Shown: in pieces, positions 59,380 to 64,000 of the stretch
How positions within the stretch are numbered: position 1 is the first letter of the stretch
Layout of the letters: each line of letters starts with the position of its first letter
Source of the DNA: Clostridium sp. OM02-18AC
GTDB taxonomy: Bacteria; Bacillota; Clostridia; Lachnospirales; Lachnospiraceae
NCBI RefSeq assembly: GCF_003481825.1
Contig: NZ_QULW01000006.1
Coordinates: forward strand, 62,001 to 126,000
Direction of reading: 5' to 3'
Length of the DNA stretch: 64,000 bases
Program-made: the position numbers and the translations under genes
The notes under the pieces: generated by a model
The model's database searches: none
What the model was told of the DNA's origin: nothing
Seen by the model: the letters and a program-made list of their open reading frames with translations, nothing else

Positions 59380-60663
59380 CTTCACGGTCCAGCTGTAGCT
59401 TTCCCACGCCTGATTCAATTGAATGACTGCGCTCTCTTTTGCGTCCAGCGCACTGTAATAATCGGCAACGCCCTGCAGATAATCGCTCTGGGAAAGCATT
59501 CCGGCCTGCTGTTTTTTCTGCAGCGATGCATACGTGATCGATGCGCTTTCATAAGCATTGGCTGCTCCTTCATACTGAAGCTTTGCAGCTTTTAGTTCCT
59601 CATAAAGACTCTGCATCTGGGATCGCACCGTTCCCTCTGCCTGGGTCTCCTGATCGGATTTTACGGAAATCTCCGTTGCGGTTTCCGCGCTCTGATGGCG
59701 GGCATTCTGCACGCTGGAGCTGTTGCCGACTGCCGTTTCCACATCCGCAGCGAAATCGACCGCATCGATGGCTACAAGATCCGGGAGCGGCACGCTTCCG
59801 ATCGTGATCGCGGAATTATCTTCCAGTCCCAGATTGGATAACAGGTTAAACCGGACATTCGCTGCCTGCTGCCGGTATGATTCATACCGGTTTTTCGCGC
59901 TTGCCATGGTGTCAGCAGCTGCCATCACATCAGCTGCTGTCGCCATGCCTGCACTCTGTTTTTTTAACGCTGCCTGGTAACTGCTCTGGGCTGCCTCGTA
60001 TTTTTTCTCTTCCGCCTGCGCCTTAGTGTTCATCTGATTATAGGTGCGCATGAGGCTCTGCGCAGTCAGAACATAGCTGTCTATCGTCTTCTGCCTGCTT
60101 ACCGACTGCGTTTTCGTTTCCAGGGATTCCAGCTGTTTGGTGATCTGGGAAATGGACATGCTGAGACGGGAAGCGTTCATTTTGTAAACGGCCTTCGTTT
60201 CTGCGTCATCCTCATACTTCTCCTGCATGAATTTCATGTAGTCCCGCTCGGTTTCCAGGGTGGAAAGCATATTCTGGTAGGTTTCCTTGTTGGTGGTATA
60301 GTTTTCCAGGGAATTTTTTAAATTCCGGTTGTTTAGCACCAATTGTTCCAGGTTGTTGTAGTCTACTGAGGTTACGGACCGGGTGGTTTGTTCCGCATTT
60401 TGTTCTGCGGTTTCTGCACTCTGTCCGGAAGCAGTCTCTGCCGTCTCTTCTTCCGCAGTCTGGCCGGAACCTGTCTCTGCAACCTCTGCCCTCGCAGAAA
60501 GAGAAGTACAGGGAAGGCTGAGCATACCAAAAGCAATCGCAAGAAGCAGTGCAGTCCAGATGCCAGCCGTTTGGGGCATATGGAATCCCTGCTTCGCCTG
60601 CCGCTTCCAGCTTTGCGGACAAGACAATTCAGGCAAACGATTTTCATTTTGTTTTCTCTTCAT
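59368..60663 (-). CDS. TolC family protein (second copy)
   Basis: 431 residues. A hydrophobic signal segment (about 34-58, ending A-R-A-E) precedes an Ala/Glu/Thr-rich stretch, then long Ala/Gln/Ser-rich helices with the TolC-type repeat in which A-G-M-A-T-A-A-D and A-G-M-L-S-Q-S-D-Y mark the equivalent helix turns. TolC forms outer-membrane efflux ducts in diderms; here the predicted host is monoderm and I see no obvious beta-strand segments. AAAGGAG precedes the ATG, 14 bases after the first TolC-like gene. Confidence 0.75.
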   Translation of the reverse strand: MKRKQNENRLPELSCPQSWKRQAKQGFHMPQTAGIWTALLLAIAFGMLSLPCTSLSARAEVAETGSGQTAEEETAETASGQSAETAEQNAEQTTRSVTSVDYNNLEQLVLNNRNLKNSLENYTTNKETYQNMLSTLETERDYMKFMQEKYEDDAETKAVYKMNASRLSMSISQITKQLESLETKTQSVSRQKTIDSYVLTAQSLMRTYNQMNTKAQAEEKKYEAAQSSYQAALKKQSAGMATAADVMAAADTMASAKNRYESYRQQAANVRFNLLSNLGLEDNSAITIGSVPLPDLVAIDAVDFAADVETAVGNSSSVQNARHQSAETATEISVKSDQETQAEGTVRSQMQSLYEELKAAKLQYEGAANAYESASITYASLQKKQQAGMLSQSDYLQGVADYYSALDAKESAVIQLNQAWESYSWTVKGVS

Positions 60664-60677
60664 AGACCGCTCCTTTC

Positions 60678-61952
60678 CTACTCTGGCGATGCCAGTCCAT
60701 TTACACTCCAGTCATAATCGACCATGGCCTGAAGCAGAGACAGCTTCTGGGTCTGGGCTGTTACCTGGGCTGTGGTATAAGAAGCTTTCTGACTTTCATA
60801 CGTTTTCTTCGTAATGGTTCCAGCTGCCAGCTTCGCATCTGCGGATTTCATGGAAACCTCCTGCAGAGTCAGCGCAGATTGTGCCTGCTCGTAATTGGAC
60901 TGGACCAGGATCAGGGAATCATAGGCGGACTTCACGCTGTTGGAGATGGTCTCCTTCTGGTTTTTTGCAGTTTCGGTCAGCTTTTCTTTCACGGTATCGG
61001 TGCGGGCATTGGTAAGCTGCTTCTGGGTCAGGCGATAAGCGTAGCTGTTATCCAATGCCGTCTGGATGTCTGCGTTCACATCGATTGCCGCAATCTTTTC
61101 CTGGTCCGGCTCAGGAAGCTCTGCGATCTCCACATCGGCCCCATAGCTCCAGCCTAACATCAGACACAGATTTTCTTTTGTGGATGCCAGGTTGCTTTCT
61201 GCTGTCACCAGGGATGCCTCCGCCGTGGAAACGGCTTCTTTTGCGCTTAATACCTTGGACTGAGTGGACATGCCTGCTGCCAGCCGGTTTTCTTCCGACT
61301 GACAGGAAAGCTTAGCCTGCTCGATGCGGGCCTTCGCGCTGTCCAGATTGTAGTACTGGGTCCAGTAGGTGATCATCAGACCCTCCGCCTGCTTGGAAAG
61401 CCTAGCCTCAGCCTGGTCGTACTGGATCCGCATGGTTGCCTGGTCATCGGTATTTTCATCGCCCTGCTCCATCAGACTCTTTGCCTGCTGCTCATTCCGG
61501 AGTGCGGCAGCCACCCCGCTTCCGTAGTTCTCACTGTCAGAATCCGGGTACTCAATGCTGGAATAAATCTCATTGGCACGGTCATAGTACTCCTGTGCCA
61601 CATCATCGCGGTTTTTGGTCAGGTAATCTTTATAACTGATCGCGTTCTGGATGACGGTCGGGTTGTATTCATGGATCAGGTCCTTGATCTCATCGAATTC
61701 CAGCTTGTTGTCCTTCAGTGTTGCCCACTTTTCTGCCGAGTAGGCAAATTCCGGGCTCTGCTGGGCGAAAGCCGGAAGCGGAAGCGCTGCAGTGACAAGA
61801 GCCGCCGCCAGGAAACTCCCCGCCAGCTTTCTTCCGGTCCGTGTCCAGTGACCACCTGCATTCTGTCTGCATGATCCCTGGGCAAACGGCCTTTTGCCTG
61901 CACGGTGCACGGTTCCAAAGCCAGCGCACCGTTTTCTATTGTTCGGAAGCAT
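60678..61952 (-). CDS. TolC family protein (first copy)
   Basis: 424 residues from the ATG at 61952 (AAGGAGGAG upstream); 19 extra codons are possible. A long basic N-region leads to a signal segment ending in P-A-F-A-Q at about residue 63. The remainder is mainly coiled-coil helix with the internal duplication of TolC proteins (L-A-A-G-M-S-T-Q and L-A-A-G-T-I-T-K). It probably works with the RND pump encoded 77 bases upstream. Confidence 0.75.
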   Translation of the reverse strand: MLPNNRKRCAGFGTVHRAGKRPFAQGSCRQNAGGHWTRTGRKLAGSFLAAALVTAALPLPAFAQQSPEFAYSAEKWATLKDNKLEFDEIKDLIHEYNPTVIQNAISYKDYLTKNRDDVAQEYYDRANEIYSSIEYPDSDSENYGSGVAAALRNEQQAKSLMEQGDENTDDQATMRIQYDQAEARLSKQAEGLMITYWTQYYNLDSAKARIEQAKLSCQSEENRLAAGMSTQSKVLSAKEAVSTAEASLVTAESNLASTKENLCLMLGWSYGADVEIAELPEPDQEKIAAIDVNADIQTALDNSYAYRLTQKQLTNARTDTVKEKLTETAKNQKETISNSVKSAYDSLILVQSNYEQAQSALTLQEVSMKSADAKLAAGTITKKTYESQKASYTTAQVTAQTQKLSLLQAMVDYDWSVNGLASPE

Positions 61953-62029
61953 TCTATCTCCTCCTTTTTTCGAATAACAAACGCAACTATTCCGTACATA
62001 GTCACGCATCTAGTTTCAACGATCCAATC

Positions 62030-64000
62030 CTAAATATCCAGCACCTTCAACTCTTTCTTTCCGTTCATCAGTGCGTAGTAAACCGGCAGGATGAACAGTG
62101 CCACTGCGACACCAACGGTCAGACCACCGATGTTTACCACCGCAAGACCCTGGGTGGTAGAACCGCTGCTTCCGAATGCCATGGCCATCGGCAGCATGGA
62201 AAGAATGGTCGTTAAGCTCGTCATCATGATCGGGCGCATACGGGTCGCACCTGCCTCGATCAGCGCTTTTTTCAGCGGCATCTCCATACGGTACTGGTTC
62301 ACGGTATCGACATACAGAATACCATTGTTTACGACGGTACCAACCAGGATCAAAAATCCCAGGATGGAAGTCATGGACATGCTGACTCCGGTCAGCTTCA
62401 GAAGTCCAAAGGAACCAACCAGGCTGAACGGGATCGTCGTCATAACCATGAAAGAGAACTTCGGGGACTCAAACTGCGCGGACATAACTACGAAGATCAG
62501 GAATACTGCTACCGCGATCGCATTGTACAGTCCGGAGAATTCCTCCTGCATCATACGGTCTCTGGAGTTGGTACCCCGGGTAATGGTTCCGGTTAAGTTC
62601 GGGCTGATGACCTCATTATCGATCTGGGTCTTCACAGCAGCACTGGAAGCATTATCTACATAATCTGCGCTGATCGTGATCTGGTAGGACTTATCTTCTT
62701 TCTCGATGGAGGACGGGCTGTCCTTGTAGTAGATCTCAGCGACATCAGACAATGCCACATAACCGCCGGACGGCTTCTTTAAAATCATGCGCTCTAACTG
62801 CGGCACGGTCTTATACTGGTCCTCTGGATACTCTGCCTTGACGCTGATCTCCTGTCCGTCGACTTTTAAGGTAGTGACTTCTTCGCCGTCCAGCATCTGC
62901 TTCACCATAGTACCGATCTGCGCTGCAGTCAGTCCTTCCGCGGAAGCAGTGACCGGATCTACCTTTACAGCGACAACCGGTGCCGTATTTTCAATACTGG
63001 AGTGGACATTCTTCACATCATCTCTTGCGATCAGCTCGTTTACGATCTCATTGCTGACCTCCTGAAGCTCATCGTACTGGGTTCCCTTCAAGATGGCCTC
63101 GTAGCCGCGAGACCGTCCCATCATGCTCATGGAGGTGGATGCCTCTACGGTAATGGTACAGTTCTCCAGATCTGCCATCTCATCTTCCCACTGGCTTACA
63201 ACATCATCAGTGGACATCTTCCGGTCATCCTTTAAGTAAGCGGTGATGGTACCTTCATCGTTATTGTAACGGAGCATATAGGATTCCACATCCTCATGCG
63301 CTGCCACGATGGACTCAGCCTGTGCAAGGATTGCATCGGCCTGCTCGGTGATCAGCCCTGGCCGGGTCTCAATGCTGACTCTGACCGTACCAGTATCGTC
63401 GGCTGTCATCAGCTCGGTCTGCATACCGCTTGCGAGGAACAACGTCGCTGCGATGATGCCGACCGATGTAAGCATCACGATTGCTTTATGGTTTAACAGT
63501 ACCGGCATCAGCTTCCGATAGCCATCCTGCAGGAAAGCCAGCGGTCGGGAAGCCGGAGCAGAAGTGCGTTCTTTTGGCTTATACATCATGTAGCACAGCG
63601 GTACGATCGCGATCGCAGACAGCAGGGATGCACACATACAAAATACGATCGTGTATCCCATGGCGCCGAACATCTGACCGCTCATACCATTTAAAAATAC
63701 CAGCGGAATAAATACAACGCAGGTGGTAACCGTGGAACCTACGATGGACGATACCACGATGTTCGTTCCTTCCAACGCCGCCTTTGCATAACCAAGCGCT
63801 CCTTTGTCTTCCTGCTTATCCATGGCTCTGAAACAGCTCTCCAGCACAACGATGGAGTTATCGACCATCATGCCGACACCAAGAACCAGTCCGCTCATGG
63901 TGATGATATTTAAGGTAAATCCGGCATGCGTCATGACGATCAGGGACAACAGGATGGAGGTCGGGATGGAACTTCCGACGATCAGGGATGCCTTGAAATC
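62030..64000 (-). CDS. RND efflux transporter permease (AcrB/SwrC-like), 5' part outside window
   Basis: About 657 residues are visible and the frame stays open to the right edge. D-F-K-A-S-L-I-V-G-S-S-I-P leads into the proton-relay helix G-V-G-M-M-V-D-N-S-I-V-V-L-E (one Asp where AcrB has two). The second half contains the periplasmic-type loop and the C-terminal helix bundle with R-M-R-P-I-M-M-T-S. It is the start of an operon with two TolC-like genes. No membrane-fusion protein is in the window; it may lie upstream. Confidence 0.92.
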   Translation of the reverse strand, partial: DFKASLIVGSSIPTSILLSLIVMTHAGFTLNIITMSGLVLGVGMMVDNSIVVLESCFRAMDKQEDKGALGYAKAALEGTNIVVSSIVGSTVTTCVVFIPLVFLNGMSGQMFGAMGYTIVFCMCASLLSAIAIVPLCYMMYKPKERTSAPASRPLAFLQDGYRKLMPVLLNHKAIVMLTSVGIIAATLFLASGMQTELMTADDTGTVRVSIETRPGLITEQADAILAQAESIVAAHEDVESYMLRYNNDEGTITAYLKDDRKMSTDDVVSQWEDEMADLENCTITVEASTSMSMMGRSRGYEAILKGTQYDELQEVSNEIVNELIARDDVKNVHSSIENTAPVVAVKVDPVTASAEGLTAAQIGTMVKQMLDGEEVTTLKVDGQEISVKAEYPEDQYKTVPQLERMILKKPSGGYVALSDVAEIYYKDSPSSIEKEDKSYQITISADYVDNASSAAVKTQIDNEVISPNLTGTITRGTNSRDRMMQEEFSGLYNAIAVAVFLIFVVMSAQFESPKFSFMVMTTIPFSLVGSFGLLKLTGVSMSMTSILGFLILVGTVVNNGILYVDTVNQYRMEMPLKKALIEAGATRMRPIMMTSLTTILSMLPMAMAFGSSGSTTQGLAVVNIGGLTVGVAVALFILPVYYALMNGKKELKVLDI

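Noticed and set aside
59368..61952. Calling the two coiled-coil proteins membrane-fusion (HlyD) proteins
   Set aside because: They lack the biotinyl-lipoyl-like and beta-barrel blocks of HlyD and show the duplicated helical pattern of TolC.

Overview
This window looks like chromosomal DNA from an endospore-forming, anaerobic Firmicute, most likely Lachnospiraceae (Enterocloster-like). The grounds are base composition near 50% GC by eye, strong AGGAGG-type ribosome binding sites, SpoIIID and a SPOCS/LysM spore protein, an MEP-pathway kinase (IspE), and many anaerobe-type carboxylate transporters. Species level cannot be decided from the sequence alone.

Layout. 1-11.7 kb is mostly housekeeping: a truncated CyuA-like gene with a divergent LysR, a TSCPD protein, a HicB-like protein, an RluA pseudouridine synthase, hemolysin III, a GIY-YIG protein, a SPOCS/LysM protein, CysE, a PrcB-like lipoprotein, a hydroxyacid dehydrogenase, a histidine phosphatase, SpoIIID, and a FUSC protein with a divergent TetR. 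12-35.6 kb is a carboxylate/sugar-acid region: PutP; an amidohydrolase in an operon with a TRAP transporter whose large permease is fused to two tandem substrate-binding domains; LysR; an AEC carrier; glycerate kinase; a DapA-family lyase/aldolase; GarR; an RraA-like protein; TctABC; DlgD; two paralogous PrpR-like regulators with eroded AAA+ motors; GntR; and IspE. GarR and GlxK would turn tartronate semialdehyde into 2-phosphoglycerate. The DapA-family and RraA-like proteins are plausible aldolases feeding them, and DlgD handles a keto-gulonate.

35.9-47 kb holds a promoter-plus-hairpin leader RNA, a truncated PII gene, LysR, a complete nikABCDE operon with an M14/aspartoacylase-like hydrolase, an internally short SLC13/MatC-like carrier with PrpF, and another LysR. 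47-54.6 kb holds NUDIX, GNAT, cyclophilin and flavodoxin genes, an apparently intact IS200/IS605 element (tnpA, tnpB), an XRE/membrane-protein pair, mgtE behind a long leader with a 37-codon ORF and a terminator, and a 28-residue toxin-like membrane peptide. 54.6-64 kb holds YitT, a 2-hydroxycarboxylate carrier, an M20 peptidase, a divergent LysR, and an RND pump operon with two TolC-like proteins. The RND gene runs off the window.

The most unusual items are the DctM-DctP-DctP fusion, the pair of motor-dead sigma-54-activator relatives next to sigma-70-type promoters, the mgtE leader, and the RND/TolC/TolC operon in an apparent monoderm.
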